The notes: generated by a model not told the origin, from the sequence alone. Shown: positions 16,122 to 26,535, counted from the stretch's first letter. The stretch is 64,000 nt of DNA from Odoribacter splanchnicus DSM 20712 (GCF_000190535.1 NC_015160.1:310001-374000); one strand, 5' to 3'. Made by a program: numbers and translations.

Positions 16122-19106
16122 ATGGAGCGGATTATTTTTATCTTATCATATGAGAAGCGTTGGGATTGCTGGATGGTGTATGCCAACCGGGCAATAGATG
16201 CCGGTGATTTTTTTCAAAGTATAGGTCGGTATATCGGGGATGAAGACCTGGAAGTATGGCCTGTAGTCAGAAAGATTACGGAAACGATCCGTAAGTACGA
16301 TACCCCTATGCTTTTCAAACAGTTTGGCCGGAAAAAATTTAAGGATGAACGTATGTTCCTGCAAAAAGTGGAGGAAGCGTATATCCGTGAAGATATCCGG
16401 CCTTATATCGATAAGTATGTCGCACAGGTACTGGATGAACTGACCGAAGCGGGTTGTCCTTTGTTTTTGAAAACCAGTCGTTTAGATAATTTTTATAAGA
16501 ATCAGCGCCTGATGCTTAAATCCGTTCCTTTGCGGGCATTGTTGAAATTCGAAAGGACAGGGGAGTTTACCCGTTATATTTTGCGTTTGACAGATGGAGA
16601 AAAGACCTTTTATCCCAGTGATTACGCGTTGAAGGTGCTGACCCGGCGGCCTTGCCGGGTGGTTTCAGGCAGGCAGCTATTCCGTTTCCCGGAAGATTTC
16701 GACGGGCAGCGTTTGCAACCTTTTTTGCAGAAAAGGGAGATTATGATCCCCAAGGCAAACGAAAGTATCTATTTCCGGCGTTTTATCCTGAAAAATGTAC
16801 GGCATGAAGAGATCGAGGTACAAGGTTTCGACGTGATCGTCCGGGAAGTAGAAAAACAGGCCTTCCTGTCACTTGAACGCGATATACTCGGCATGCCGGT
16901 CCTGGTGATGGAATATAAATACGGTAATCAATATATTCCCGGCTGGTCGTCCCGGAAAGCTTTGGTGGAATTATATACGGAAGGAGACCGCTATGCTTTC
17001 TATAAGGTCAGCCGGGATCCGGAATGGGAACAGCTGCAAGCCCGGCAATTGGTTGCTTTGGGGATCAGGAACGATACGGAAGGGTATTTCCATTTGCCGG
17101 AAGTTACTGTGATGACCTGGAAGACTGAAAAAGAAACCGAAGATCGGGACAAAGTGAGCGGGGAGGTTATTGCCGATGCCTGGCAGAAGACCGTGACCTG
17201 GGTACAGACACATGGGGATGAGTTGAAAGCGATGGGGATCGGCTTCACTCAGAAAACATTGCGCCGGGCCTATTATATCGGAGCCTGGCAGATCGATAGT
17301 TCGGTATCGGAAACGATGGATTGGTTCGAATTGAAAGCAGAAGTTATTCTGACTGATGGGCGCCGGATTCCTTTGCTTCGTTTCCGGGACCATATTCTGA
17401 CGGGTAAACGTGAGTTTTTACTCGATGACGGCACTTTATTCCTGATTCCTGAAGAATGGTTCGCTACCTATACCGAGTTGCTTTTATTTGCTCAAGGAAG
17501 GGGGACTTCCTTATTTTTTCACCGCAGCCAGTATATTTTATTAAAAAACTGGGCGGAGACGACCTGTCATTTTTCATTGCCGGAGAATTTGCAGGAAGAG
17601 GTGACTCTGCCCTTTGATTTTCAGGTGACTTTACGTCCGTACCAGCGTTTCGGTTATGAATGGATGTACCGTTTGTACCGATGTGGCTTGGGAGGTTGTC
17701 TGGCCGACGATATGGGATTGGGAAAAACACTTCAGGCCATTGCCCTGATCTTGAAATACAGGCAGGAAGGAGTAAAAAAGCCTGTTGTAAACCGATGGCC
17801 TGACAGCGGAAAACAACTGAGTTTGTTCGATGCCCCGGAAGAGGTAAGCAGGCCGGATGAGGGAGATCGTTCATTGGTATACCATACCTGTCTGGTGGTT
17901 GTACCGGCTTCTTTGATCCATAATTGGCGGAATGAACTTCGGAAATTCGCTCCTCAGCTGACTGTGACTATCTATGCCGGAACTAACCGTATCGATTTGC
18001 GTTCATACCTGCAACGTTCGGATGTCGTATTGATCACTTATCATACTTTGCGGAACGATATCGATATTTTGTCCCGCCTGACTTTCGGTATCGTCGTTGC
18101 CGACGAAGCACAAATGTTAAAGAATCCGGGGTCTCAGCTCCATCAGGCTATGATGCGTATTCAGGGAAGGTGTTTTTGGGCTTTGTCGGGTACACCGATA
18201 GAAAATTCACTGACCGATTTGTGGGCTGTGATGAATTGGGTGAACCGGGGATTACTCGGATCACAGCGTTTTTTCCGCGATCATTTTATCCGTCCTATAT
18301 TGGCCGATGTAGAAGGGCGGATGAGCGAAGCTTTGCGTAAACTGATCGCTCCGTATATTTTACGCCGTACCAAAGAAGAAGTGTTGGCCGATTTGCCGGA
18401 TCTCACAGCCGAGTTGGTCGTTTGTGAACCCGAAGAGGAACAGCGGAAGGTATACGAAGAGGAACAGTCCCGGGTGAGAAATTATATCTTGAGTGAGAGA
18501 GAGAATCAAGGGGAATTGCGAAGTGATTTTATGGTTTTAAAAGCTCTGATCCGATTGCGTCAGATCGCCAATCATCCCCGTTTGGTCGAAACTGGGTATG
18601 AAGGAAATTCCGGAAAATTTAGTGAGGTATTCCGTATGTTGGGAGAAGTGATTGCTTCCGGACACAAGGTGTTGGTTTTTTCTTCTTTTGTAAAATATCT
18701 TAAAATGGTAGCTGAAGAAACAATGGTCCGGGGATGGAAATATGCGATGCTGACAGGCTTGACTGCCGACCGGGAACAGACTATCCGGCATTTTCAGGCC
18801 GACCCGGAATGCCGGATCTTCCTGATTTCTTTGAAAGCCGGTGGGGTAGGCTTGAATCTTACCGAGGCCGATTATGTATTTATTCTCGACCCTTGGTGGA
18901 ATGTCGCTGCTGAAAATCAAGCCGTTAGCCGGGCCCACCGGATCGGGCAAAAACGGGCGGTATTCGTCTATCGTTTTATTACTGCCGGAACACTCGAGGA
19001 AAAAATTCTGGCTATCCAGGAACGTAAACAACGCCTTGCCGATTCTGTCATAACAGCAGCTACTTCCATCCCTTTGACAGATGAAGAATTATTGGAAGTG
19101 CTCTGA
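16122..19106 (+). CDS. SNF2-family DNA-dependent ATPase
   Basis: 994 residues. An N-terminal region of about 480 residues without clear domain hallmarks precedes a SNF2 motor: Walker A LADDMGLGKT at about 527-536, DEAQ box near 660, TPIENSL near 690, and the C-terminal helicase lobe with LISLKAGGVGLNL and QAVSRAHRIGQKR near 932. The C-terminus (TDEELLEVL) is typical of bacterial HepA/SNF2 proteins. It would translocate on double-stranded DNA, remodelling protein-DNA complexes or helping recombination. A short acidic/proline insertion (near 565-585, SLFDAPEE) lies between motifs I and Ia. No partner genes suggest a defence system. Confidence 0.9.
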   Translation: MERIIFILSYEKRWDCWMVYANRAIDAGDFFQSIGRYIGDEDLEVWPVVRKITETIRKYDTPMLFKQFGRKKFKDERMFLQKVEEAYIREDIRPYIDKYVAQVLDELTEAGCPLFLKTSRLDNFYKNQRLMLKSVPLRALLKFERTGEFTRYILRLTDGEKTFYPSDYALKVLTRRPCRVVSGRQLFRFPEDFDGQRLQPFLQKREIMIPKANESIYFRRFILKNVRHEEIEVQGFDVIVREVEKQAFLSLERDILGMPVLVMEYKYGNQYIPGWSSRKALVELYTEGDRYAFYKVSRDPEWEQLQARQLVALGIRNDTEGYFHLPEVTVMTWKTEKETEDRDKVSGEVIADAWQKTVTWVQTHGDELKAMGIGFTQKTLRRAYYIGAWQIDSSVSETMDWFELKAEVILTDGRRIPLLRFRDHILTGKREFLLDDGTLFLIPEEWFATYTELLLFAQGRGTSLFFHRSQYILLKNWAETTCHFSLPENLQEEVTLPFDFQVTLRPYQRFGYEWMYRLYRCGLGGCLADDMGLGKTLQAIALILKYRQEGVKKPVVNRWPDSGKQLSLFDAPEEVSRPDEGDRSLVYHTCLVVVPASLIHNWRNELRKFAPQLTVTIYAGTNRIDLRSYLQRSDVVLITYHTLRNDIDILSRLTFGIVVADEAQMLKNPGSQLHQAMMRIQGRCFWALSGTPIENSLTDLWAVMNWVNRGLLGSQRFFRDHFIRPILADVEGRMSEALRKLIAPYILRRTKEEVLADLPDLTAELVVCEPEEEQRKVYEEEQSRVRNYILSERENQGELRSDFMVLKALIRLRQIANHPRLVETGYEGNSGKFSEVFRMLGEVIASGHKVLVFSSFVKYLKMVAEETMVRGWKYAMLTGLTADREQTIRHFQADPECRIFLISLKAGGVGLNLTEADYVFILDPWWNVAAENQAVSRAHRIGQKRAVFVYRFITAGTLEEKILAIQERKQRLADSVITAATSIPLTDEELLEVL

Positions 19107-19197
19107 AGGGAACCTTGAATTTGGAGAAAAGAGTACGGGAGAATCAAAGTTGACTCTTCATTTCTATATTGTTTCTTCAAAAAAAGTTGAATTATAG

Positions 19198-19335
19198 GAG
19201 TTTATAAAGTTCATGAGGTTCATAAAGTCGATGGATCCTGCGAGCGCATTTTTTTACGGCACTGGGGCGGCCGGCCGGCACCGGAAGTTACGTTAATGAA
19301 AGTGCCCGCAGGGTTCAGGACTTTACGAACTTTAA
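19198..19335. repeat. Dispersed palindromic intergenic element, copy A
   Basis: An imperfect inverted repeat: arm 19224-19245 (starts AAAGTC, contains CCTGCG) pairs with 19304-19324 (GCCCGCAGG...GGACTTT). A G+C-rich centre with GGCCGGCCGG lies between. The same arms and a similar centre occur at 34588-34676, and a fragment at 55052-55080. It occupies the gap between the convergent SNF2 and TIGR02757 genes and may also act as a terminator. Confidence 0.65.
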
Positions 19336-19352
19336 CGATTAATTATTCCTGC

Positions 19353-20117
19353 TTATTTGAAAGCCCCCAGGCCGAAAAGAGCGAAATCATACCGGATCGG
19401 ATCGACCGGATCGAATTCACGAAGACGCCGGGTAAGCTCTTCGACAGCTTTGGCATCGTTTTGTTTACGGGTAAGCAGACCGAGTTCGCGGCTTACATGG
19501 CCCGTATGCAGATCTAAAGGGATCAATAGGGCGGAGGCCGGGATACCTTTCCATAGTCCGAAATCGATACCGCTGTGGTCGTGTCTCACCATCCAGCGAA
19601 TAAACATATTCACTCTTTTGGCGGCTGAGCCTTTGTCTACACACGCGATGTGGCGGAGTACCCGGGGCTCGGCCGGAAGGGTAGTGAAAATCCGATACCA
19701 ATGGCGTAATACCTCGAACATATCCCCGTGTATTTGCCAGGCGGTGGTGAAGACATTTTCCAACCCTCCTTCATGGCGGTAGATATGGGCTAAGGAACGT
19801 AAAAAATAACTACAGTCATAACCGTTGAAAGTGCGGTGTTTGAAATGTTCGAAACGGGTGAAATCGCTTTCCCGGGCATGCAGGACGAAGTCATAAGGAG
19901 CATAATCCAGGAGCTGCATGAGTTCCTTACACTTTTTTATGATGGTCGGACGTTGCCCCCAAGCCAGGGAGGCTGCCAGAAAACCGGCTATTTCGATGTC
20001 TTCTTTCTCTTCGAATAATTTAGGAATTTGAATGGGATCGGTATGGATAAAAAAATCGGAATGGCAATATTCCTGATATTTTTCATCGAGTAGTTGTTTT
20101 ATTTCTAGTGATGTCAT
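19353..20117 (-). CDS. TIGR02757 family protein (DUF2400)
   Basis: 254 residues. Start taken at MTSLEIKQLLDEKYQEY because its ATG overlaps the stop of the upstream mnmD gene by 4 bases and because family members begin there; a longer frame runs back to 20426 but is only the antisense-like extension through mnmD. Conserved blocks are GFLAASLAWGQRPTI, FKHRTFNGYDCSYFLRSL, SAAKRVNMFIRWMVR and IPLDLHTGHVSRELGLL. The family is widespread in Bacteroidetes and of unknown function; the last blocks resemble helix-hairpin-type DNA glycosylase folds, which is only a suggestion. Confidence 0.85.
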   Translation of the reverse strand: MTSLEIKQLLDEKYQEYCHSDFFIHTDPIQIPKLFEEKEDIEIAGFLAASLAWGQRPTIIKKCKELMQLLDYAPYDFVLHARESDFTRFEHFKHRTFNGYDCSYFLRSLAHIYRHEGGLENVFTTAWQIHGDMFEVLRHWYRIFTTLPAEPRVLRHIACVDKGSAAKRVNMFIRWMVRHDHSGIDFGLWKGIPASALLIPLDLHTGHVSRELGLLTRKQNDAKAVEELTRRLREFDPVDPIRYDFALFGLGAFK

Positions 20118-20809
20118 ATTCGGTCGGGTTTGGTGGCTCTGAGCATTTCTCTTTTTCCGGGAGGTCCGGGCAGGCGTTTTAAGGTGAAACCGACTTCGCG
20201 TAAGGCTTGCTTGACTATCCCCTTGACACAATAAGTCACCAGGATTCCTCCCGGTTTCAATGCTTGGGCGAACCGGCTGAATACTTCCGGAGTCCAGAGA
20301 TGGGGTTGCACTTCCGGGTTGAAGGCATCGAAATAGACGATATCGAATCGGGCCTGAAATTGTATAGACCGGAAATCTGTCCGGTATTTGTGTAAATGAA
20401 ATAAAGGGGTAATCTGCTCTCCGCAATCCCAGGGGGCGTCGTGCAGCATGGCGAATGATCCGGGATCGGCAGCGGGAAGTTGATCCGGATAATGAAGACG
20501 ATTTACTTCTTCGGGCGGTAACGGATATTTTTCCACACTGTGATAATCGAGCGGGAGCTGGAGTTCTTCGCTCCGCAATAAGCTTAAATAAGCATTCAGC
20601 CCGGTTCCGAAACCGGCTTCCAGAATAGACAACGGGACTTCGGTGGGCGGCCGATGTTCCGGGGAGGTCAGATAAAAATCCAGTCCGGCCCGGATAAAAA
20701 TATGAATAGATTCCTGAATCGCTCCGTGTACCGAATGATAATGTTCATTCAGTTCAGGAACATATAAGGTTATACTACCGTCTTCTGTTTGAATCAATTG
20801 ATGTGGCAT
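20114..20809 (-). CDS. mnmD: tRNA 5-methylaminomethyl-2-thiouridine methyltransferase (MnmD)
   Basis: 231 residues from MPHQLIQTEDGS. The SAM-binding motif ILEAGFGTGLNAYL lies near residue 62, followed by IVYFDAFNPEVQPHLWTPEVF, the DAF(N/S)P catalytic block of the MnmC2 domain, and LKPGGILVTYC. It completes mnm5s2U at the wobble position of tRNAs for Lys, Glu and Gln. The oxidase half found in E. coli MnmC is absent, as in most non-proteobacteria, where MnmD stands alone. The gene sits 4 bases after ltaE and overlaps the next gene, forming a tight three-gene operon. An upstream in-frame extension to 20911 overlaps ltaE and is rejected. Confidence 0.88.
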   Translation of the reverse strand: MPHQLIQTEDGSITLYVPELNEHYHSVHGAIQESIHIFIRAGLDFYLTSPEHRPPTEVPLSILEAGFGTGLNAYLSLLRSEELQLPLDYHSVEKYPLPPEEVNRLHYPDQLPAADPGSFAMLHDAPWDCGEQITPLFHLHKYRTDFRSIQFQARFDIVYFDAFNPEVQPHLWTPEVFSRFAQALKPGGILVTYCVKGIVKQALREVGFTLKRLPGPPGKREMLRATKPDRI

Positions 20810-20813
20810 CCTT

Positions 20814-21839
20814 TCAACAGATTTCTGCTCTGAGTAAATTGACGAATTCGATAATATCACTTTCTGTCGTGTCGAAGGAGCAGACCCAACGTACTTCCGA
20901 GGCATTTTCATCCCAAATGTAAAAGAAGCATTCCGACTGTAATTTGGTTATTTTATCGCGGGGGATGATAGCGAATACTTCATTGCCTTGCACCTCTTGA
21001 GTGATGCGGATTCCCGGGATTTTAGCCGCTTCGTTGGCTAACATCCGGGCCATCCGGTTGGCATGTCCGGCGGTCTTTAGCCAAAGGTCGTGTTTCAGGA
21101 CTGCCGAAAATTGGGCGGCGATGAAACGGGTCTTCGAGTGAAGTTGCATCAGTTGCTTACGGATATATTGTACCTCTTTGGCGACTTCCGGGTTGAAAAA
21201 GACGACAGCTTCTCCAAACATCATCCCGTTTTTAGTACCTCCGAAACTCAATACATCGATACCGACCCGGGAGGTGATGTCGCGGGGATCACATCCCAGA
21301 TAGGCGACGGCATTCGAAAGACGTGCTCCGTCCATGTGTACATACATCCGATGGGCATGGGCATAATCGCAAATTTCTTTTAATTCGGCAGGAGTATAAA
21401 CCGTCCCTAATTCGGTACATTGAGTCAGGGAAATCATTTTAGGTTGTGAGTGATGTTGTTCTCCGAAACCGTGCATGTGGTTTTGGATAAGACCGGTTGT
21501 CAGTTTCCCGTCGAAAGTTGGGACGGTCAGTAGTTTACAGCCCGATTGTTTCTCGATCGCTCCGCATTCGTCCACATTGATATGGGCGGTCTCGGCACAT
21601 ATAACGGCGTTATAGGAATGGGTGAAGGCAGATAGGCTGAGTATGTTTGCCCCTGTACCGTTATAGACGAAAAATACACGGATATTTTCTCCAAAAACAT
21701 TTTTGAAATCCTGTATGGCTTTTTCAGAATAAACATCTTCTTCGTAAGAATGCTGATGCCCATAGGCTGCCTCTTCCAGTGCTTTGAATACTTCCGGTAA
21801 TACGCCTGAAAAATTATCGCTTCCAAAACCTCGAATCAT
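20814..21839 (-). CDS. ltaE: Low-specificity L-threonine aldolase
   Basis: 341 residues of the fold-type I PLP family. Start MIRGFGSDNFSGVLPEV fits the family. The PLP lysine is Lys203 in SFGGTKNGMM and the cofactor-binding aspartate is Asp170 in HMDGAR. It cleaves threonine and allo-threonine to glycine and acetaldehyde in the cytoplasm. First gene of an operon with mnmD and TIGR02757. Confidence 0.9.
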   Translation of the reverse strand: MIRGFGSDNFSGVLPEVFKALEEAAYGHQHSYEEDVYSEKAIQDFKNVFGENIRVFFVYNGTGANILSLSAFTHSYNAVICAETAHINVDECGAIEKQSGCKLLTVPTFDGKLTTGLIQNHMHGFGEQHHSQPKMISLTQCTELGTVYTPAELKEICDYAHAHRMYVHMDGARLSNAVAYLGCDPRDITSRVGIDVLSFGGTKNGMMFGEAVVFFNPEVAKEVQYIRKQLMQLHSKTRFIAAQFSAVLKHDLWLKTAGHANRMARMLANEAAKIPGIRITQEVQGNEVFAIIPRDKITKLQSECFFYIWDENASEVRWVCSFDTTESDIIEFVNLLRAEIC

Positions 21840-21912
21840 GATAAAAATTAGAATTAAAGATAAAACGATTCAAAGATAATGAAATTAATCCCTAATCTCC
21901 AATCTTTCCCTT

Positions 21913-23565
21913 CTAATCCCTTTTTTTCCGGAGTATCCATTTTAGCATAACGATGAAAATTAAAAAAGAGGATACAAAGAGTAGAAAATGGCCGTATTTC
22001 AGGTCGGGGCGTTTATCGAGTATTCCGATCGCTCCGATAAACAGGCCGACCAGAAGTATCGCATAAGCGAGCCGTGAGGCTCCGTTCCGGAGCATTTTCC
22101 GGAATTCAGGAACATCCGTGATTTGTAACTCGTGTTTGATTTCGCCTTGTTTGAGTTTGTATAATATCTCGCTGATATCTCCCGGAGCGGTTTGCAGGAG
22201 GGTGGCATATCCTTTTAAGGTTTGGAAAAGCGAGGCGGCCATCTTTCGCGGAGAAAATTGAGTCATGACAACCTCTTTGGCGTAAGGGATGATGAGCTTG
22301 GCAAAGGGGATGTCCGGGTCCAGACGTTCGGCCACTTTCTGGATTGTGGCCAACGCTTTGGCCAGCATAAAAATACCGGTAGGCAGACAAAGTCCGTATT
22401 TGGTGATCAGGTCGATACAATCCTGGATCATCTTGGCGTAATTGAATTTCTCGATCGGGAGTTGGGAGAAGCGTTTAATCATTTGTTGCAGGCTGAAAAT
22501 CAAATCGTCCCGTTGGTCGAAAAAACGTTGATCACAAAGCCGGATCATGGAGTCGGCCAGGCCGATAGGATCCCGGCGGGCGAAACCGATGGAAAGGTTG
22601 GCCAGAAAATCCATTTCCCGGGGACGGAGAGCTCCGACCATCCCGAAGTCGATAAAGGCGATCCGATTGCCCGGCAGGATGAATAAATTACCCGCATGAG
22701 GGTCGGCATGGAAAAAACCTTCCTTGAAGACCATGATCAGCAAGGCTTCCGCTCCGTTGAGGGCTATTTGTACCGGATCGAGTCCGGCAGCCTTCAGCTG
22801 AAGCGGATCGTCCGGCGACATACCGAAGATCCGTTCCATAATGAGCATCCGGTGGGTCGTATGTTTCATGTCGACATGGGGAATGTAGATCCGGGGATTG
22901 TCTTTGAATATATCCCGGAAACGCAGGATGTTCGTGGCTTCGTTATAATAATTCAATTCCTTGAATATGCTTTCGCCGAACTCGTCGACGACTCCTACGA
23001 TATTGATGGCAGCCATTTCGGGGTATTCCAGGGCTAATTTCTTGGCCAGATAGCGCATGAGGTATAAGTCTAGTTTGATTTTCTGGTCGATATTCGGGCG
23101 GCGGATTTTGATCACGACGTCTTTCCCGTTTTTCAGACGTCCGGTATACACCTGGCCGATAGAAGCCGAAGCGATACAATGTGGATTGAATTCTGAAAAA
23201 ACATCCTTGATTTCGGCCCCTAATTCATCTTCAATCAGGCGGATCGCCAGATGGTCGTCGAAAGGGAGGGCATTGGTCTGTAATTTCTTCAATTCTTTTC
23301 TGAACCGTTCGGAGAGTATATCCGGCCGGTCGGCCAGGATCTGACCGAATTTGATATAAGTTGGTCCCAGATCCTCTATGGTCAGCCGCAGCCGTTCCTG
23401 GGTGGTATATACTGGTTTATGTTGGCGGATACGGCGCTTTCGGATACGACGCCCCAGAAAAGTATGGGAAATCATTTCCTTAAAACCGTGTTTGACCAGA
23501 ATACTACCGATTTGAATGATTCTGGTGATCTTCAGATACCCTACGTATACATCTGTAATTCTCAT
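21913..23565 (-). CDS. UbiB/AarF (ABC1) atypical kinase family protein
   Basis: 550 residues. UbiB hallmarks are present: KxGQ motif YIKFGQILADRPD near residue 72, the alanine-rich loop ASASIGQVY, the catalytic HADPHAGN and the IDFGMVG motif. Two membrane helices close the protein (about 495-515 and 520-540). UbiB proteins bind ATP and lipids and support quinone or lipid transport; Bacteroidales make menaquinone, so a ubiquinone role is not expected here. The start codon overlaps the end of the small helical gene upstream by 4 bases. Confidence 0.88.
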   Translation of the reverse strand: MRITDVYVGYLKITRIIQIGSILVKHGFKEMISHTFLGRRIRKRRIRQHKPVYTTQERLRLTIEDLGPTYIKFGQILADRPDILSERFRKELKKLQTNALPFDDHLAIRLIEDELGAEIKDVFSEFNPHCIASASIGQVYTGRLKNGKDVVIKIRRPNIDQKIKLDLYLMRYLAKKLALEYPEMAAINIVGVVDEFGESIFKELNYYNEATNILRFRDIFKDNPRIYIPHVDMKHTTHRMLIMERIFGMSPDDPLQLKAAGLDPVQIALNGAEALLIMVFKEGFFHADPHAGNLFILPGNRIAFIDFGMVGALRPREMDFLANLSIGFARRDPIGLADSMIRLCDQRFFDQRDDLIFSLQQMIKRFSQLPIEKFNYAKMIQDCIDLITKYGLCLPTGIFMLAKALATIQKVAERLDPDIPFAKLIIPYAKEVVMTQFSPRKMAASLFQTLKGYATLLQTAPGDISEILYKLKQGEIKHELQITDVPEFRKMLRNGASRLAYAILLVGLFIGAIGILDKRPDLKYGHFLLFVSSFLIFIVMLKWILRKKRD

Positions 23566-23918
23566 TGCTCTTCGGGTTTAGAAGGTTGGGGAGGAAACGA
23601 AGCATCTTCCAGTAAAGCATTCAGCTTTTCTACAGCTGTTGTGAGTTGATCGAGGGTTTGAGTAAGCTTTTTATCCCGGCGGGGAGTGAATAACTGACGC
23701 AATAATAAAGTGCTGTTCAGCCCTTCCATAGCTCCTGCTATATGATCACTGAGCCGACGGGCTGCTTCCGGATCTTTATGAGTCTGTTGTTCGATAATTT
23801 TGGATACCTTTTCGATAAAAGCATCCCGGTCACTGAGCGAGGCATTGATGGAAGCCCGTAAAAGCAAATATAATAAGTCGTTTGTCATACCGATTACTTT
23901 AAGCATTGTCGATTGCAA
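23562..23918 (-). CDS. Small helical protein upstream of UbiB
   Basis: 118 residues, almost entirely predicted helix, with a proline-rich tail (FPPQPSKPEEQ). No domain is recognised with certainty; small phasin-like helical proteins are often encoded next to UbiB kinases and this could be one. The gene overlaps ubiB by 4 bases (ATGA), indicating translational coupling and probably a shared membrane role. Met11 (MTNDLLYLLL) is a plausible alternative start. Confidence 0.6.
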   Translation of the reverse strand: MQSTMLKVIGMTNDLLYLLLRASINASLSDRDAFIEKVSKIIEQQTHKDPEAARRLSDHIAGAMEGLNSTLLLRQLFTPRRDKKLTQTLDQLTTAVEKLNALLEDASFPPQPSKPEEQ

Positions 23919-23977
23919 AATATTAAACGAAAAAAGATGTGTTTAGTTGCAAAGAAGAAATTTTGCAGATTATTTTC

Positions 23978-23985
23978 TATTTTTG
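23978..23985 (+). promoter_or_regulatory. -7 box of the AspT-type transporter gene
   Basis: TATTTTTG matches TAnnTTTG and lies 32 bases before the ATG at 24017; it sits in the 98-base divergent gap to the UbiB operon. Confidence 0.45.
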
Positions 23986-24016
23986 TAGGCTCTTAGAAAT
24001 TTAAGATGATTTGTAT

Positions 24017-25684
24017 ATGGAGTGGATACATACTTTATTTTTCGGATCGGGAATCGGGCATTCGATTTTATTGGTAGCTATCGTTATCTTTATCGGGATA
24101 TATCTGGGAAAAGTAAAAATAGCAGGTGTTTCTTTAGGAATTACCTGGATTCTGTTCGTCGGTATTATTTTCAGCCATTGGGGAATGCGGATGGATGCGC
24201 ATGCTTTGCACTTCCTGAAAGAATTCGGACTGATTTTGTTTGTTTATTCAGTTGGTTTACAGGTAGGACCCGGTTTCTTCGCTTCTTTTAAAAAAGGCGG
24301 GCTTACCCTGAATTTACTAGCGGTATTGGTGATTGTACTGGGTGTTGCAATTACCTGTGTTTTATATGTCGTTACCGGTTTGCCCGTCACTACGATGGTG
24401 GGTATTCTCTCCGGGGCGGTGACGAATACGCCGGGCCTGGGGGCTGCGCAACAGGCTTATTTCGATATGACCGGTAAGGAAGGTACCGAAATCGCTATGG
24501 GCTATGCAGTGGCTTATCCTTTGGGTGTGGTGGGGATTATCGCAGCACTCATCCTGATTCGTTATATTTTCCGGATTTCTTTCGATAAAGAGACTGAATC
24601 TGCCCAAAGTCAGCTGGAAGAAAAAGAAGCACGGGCGACCCATGTTTCCGTCCGGGTGAAAAATCCGGCTCTGTTCGGTAAAGAAGTGGAGGCCGTCGCT
24701 ACGTTGATCGATAAGAAATTTGTGATTTCCAGGGTGTTGCACGAGAATAATGATTTGGAGATCGCTTATTCACGCACACATCTACAGGCCGGAGATAAAT
24801 TATTTATCATTGCTGCCAAGCAAGATATGGATGCGATAATCGCTTTTATCGGTGAAAAAATAGAGATGCATCGTTCTGAGTGGGAGAAGCTGGATTCCAA
24901 GTTGGTTTCGAAACGTATCATGATTACCCGTTCGGAAATCAATGGAAAAATGCTGGCTCAACTTCATTTACGCGGAGGATTCGGTGTCAATATCACCCGG
25001 GTAAACCGGGCCGGAGTGGATTTGGTGGCTAGTCCGGGGTTGGAATTGCAGATCGGTGACCGGGTTACGGTTGTCGGAACGGAAGATAGTGTGAAAAGTG
25101 TAGAGAAAATATTGGGTAATTCACTCCGGAGGTTGCGGGAACCCAATCTGGTACCTATTTTTCTGGGGATCGCTTTGGGTATTTTGTTAGGGAGTATACC
25201 TTTTACTTTTCCGGGAATTCCGCAACCGGTGAAATTGGGATTGGCAGGAGGACCTTTGATTACCGCTATTTTGATCAGTAAGTTCGGACCCCATTATAAA
25301 TTGGTTACTTATACGACGATGAGTGCCAACCTGATGTTGCGCGAAATCGGTATCTCTTTGTTTCTGGCCTGTGTCGGTTTGGATGCAGGGGTCGGATTTG
25401 TGGATACGGTGGTGAATCAAGGTGGTTTTGCATGGATCGGATATGGGTTTATCATTACCTTCGTGCCTTTGATGATAGTCGGCAGTATTGCCCGTTGGTG
25501 TTATAAGATAAACTACTTCACTTTGATGGGATTGATTGCCGGGAGTACCACCGATCCGCCTGCATTGGCTTATTCGAATGGTGTTGCCGGAAATGATATG
25601 CCGGCAGTGGGATATGCTACCGTTTATCCTTTAACGATGTTTTTACGCGTTTTAACAGCCCAGTTATTGATACTTATTTTGTAA
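24017..25684 (+). CDS. AspT/YidE-type transporter with two TrkA-C domains
   Basis: 555 residues from MEWIHTLFF; a TTG two codons upstream is less likely. Two sets of membrane helices (about 5-190 and 385-555) flank a cytoplasmic part with two RCK_C (TrkA-C) domains, around 210-290 and 295-375 ([34 protein letters not shown]). Each half has the Asp-Al exchanger signature ([15 protein letters not shown] and [14 protein letters not shown]). The family includes the aspartate-alanine exchanger AspT and uncharacterised YbjL/YidE proteins; the substrate is unknown. Confidence 0.88.
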   Translation: MEWIHTLFFGSGIGHSILLVAIVIFIGIYLGKVKIAGVSLGITWILFVGIIFSHWGMRMDAHALHFLKEFGLILFVYSVGLQVGPGFFASFKKGGLTLNLLAVLVIVLGVAITCVLYVVTGLPVTTMVGILSGAVTNTPGLGAAQQAYFDMTGKEGTEIAMGYAVAYPLGVVGIIAALILIRYIFRISFDKETESAQSQLEEKEARATHVSVRVKNPALFGKEVEAVATLIDKKFVISRVLHENNDLEIAYSRTHLQAGDKLFIIAAKQDMDAIIAFIGEKIEMHRSEWEKLDSKLVSKRIMITRSEINGKMLAQLHLRGGFGVNITRVNRAGVDLVASPGLELQIGDRVTVVGTEDSVKSVEKILGNSLRRLREPNLVPIFLGIALGILLGSIPFTFPGIPQPVKLGLAGGPLITAILISKFGPHYKLVTYTTMSANLMLREIGISLFLACVGLDAGVGFVDTVVNQGGFAWIGYGFIITFVPLMIVGSIARWCYKINYFTLMGLIAGSTTDPPALAYSNGVAGNDMPAVGYATVYPLTMFLRVLTAQLLILIL

Positions 25685-25717
25685 ATTTGCACAATCGTAT
25701 ATTAATTCAGTATTCCT

Positions 25718-26509
25718 ATGTCTTACGGTATAGCAGATTTGAGTATAGTTCCCATGCGGAGTGAAAAATCGGAACGGAGTGAGATGGTTTCTCAGATTCT
25801 TTTCGGTGAGGTATTTGAAATACTGGAGGTGGATGAGAAATGGGTATATGTCAGGATGTTGCATGATCGTTACGAGGGGTGGATCGATCGGAAAATGTAT
25901 CTTGAAGTCACCGAAGAATTTATCGGTAAATACAAAGCCGAGGTATCTGTATTGGCTACGGAAGTGTTTAATATAGTCGTGAAAGACGGTGATTACGGGA
26001 ATAAATTGGTGGTTTCGGGTAGTGTATTTCCTTTTTTCGATGCCACGACCAAGAAGATGCAGATCGGAGGAGATACCTATACTTTGGTCAGTAAAATGAA
26101 AGATGTCGGCATCGATAGTCTGAGGGATCTGATTATCGGTTATGCCTTGATGTATTACAATACGCCTTATCTTTGGGGAGGACGATCACCCTATGGGATC
26201 GATTGTTCGGGGCTTTCCCAGATTGTTTACCGGATGGCGGGAATCGATTTGCCGCGGGATGCTTCGCAGCAGGTGACGCTCGGACAGAATTATTCCTTCC
26301 TCGAAGAAGCGATGCCCGGTGACCTGGCTTTCTTCGGAGACGAGACCGGAGCGATCACTCATGTCGGAATTATTTGGGAACAAAACCGGATCATCCATGC
26401 TTCCGGGAGGGTACGGGTGGACAAAATCGACCATCAGGGAATTTTCAACGAAGACTTGAAACGTTATACCCATAACCTGAAAGTCATCAAACGAATCCTG
26501 AACGATTAA
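25718..26509 (+). CDS. NlpC/P60 peptidase with SH3-like domains
   Basis: 263 residues. SH3-like segments cover residues 1-130 and the NlpC/P60 domain covers 135-263. The catalytic triad residues are Cys163 (DCSGLSQIVY), His215 (THVGIIW) and His227 (IIHASG). Enzymes of this build (YkfC/dipeptidyl-peptidase VI group) cut gamma-D-Glu-diaminopimelate bonds in cell-wall peptides. No signal peptide is apparent, favouring a cytoplasmic muropeptide-recycling role. Starts 33 bases after the transporter gene, so it may be co-transcribed; a transporter for recycled peptides or amino acids beside a recycling peptidase would make sense but is inference. Confidence 0.85.
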   Translation: MSYGIADLSIVPMRSEKSERSEMVSQILFGEVFEILEVDEKWVYVRMLHDRYEGWIDRKMYLEVTEEFIGKYKAEVSVLATEVFNIVVKDGDYGNKLVVSGSVFPFFDATTKKMQIGGDTYTLVSKMKDVGIDSLRDLIIGYALMYYNTPYLWGGRSPYGIDCSGLSQIVYRMAGIDLPRDASQQVTLGQNYSFLEEAMPGDLAFFGDETGAITHVGIIWEQNRIIHASGRVRVDKIDHQGIFNEDLKRYTHNLKVIKRILND

Positions 26510-26535
26510 AAGGCCATAAAGTCGAACCCTTTTAA

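Noticed and set aside
19353..20426. 357-residue frame for the TIGR02757 protein
   Set aside because: The first 103 residues run through mnmD in another frame and lack family similarity; the ATG at 20117 fits the ATGA overlap and family start.
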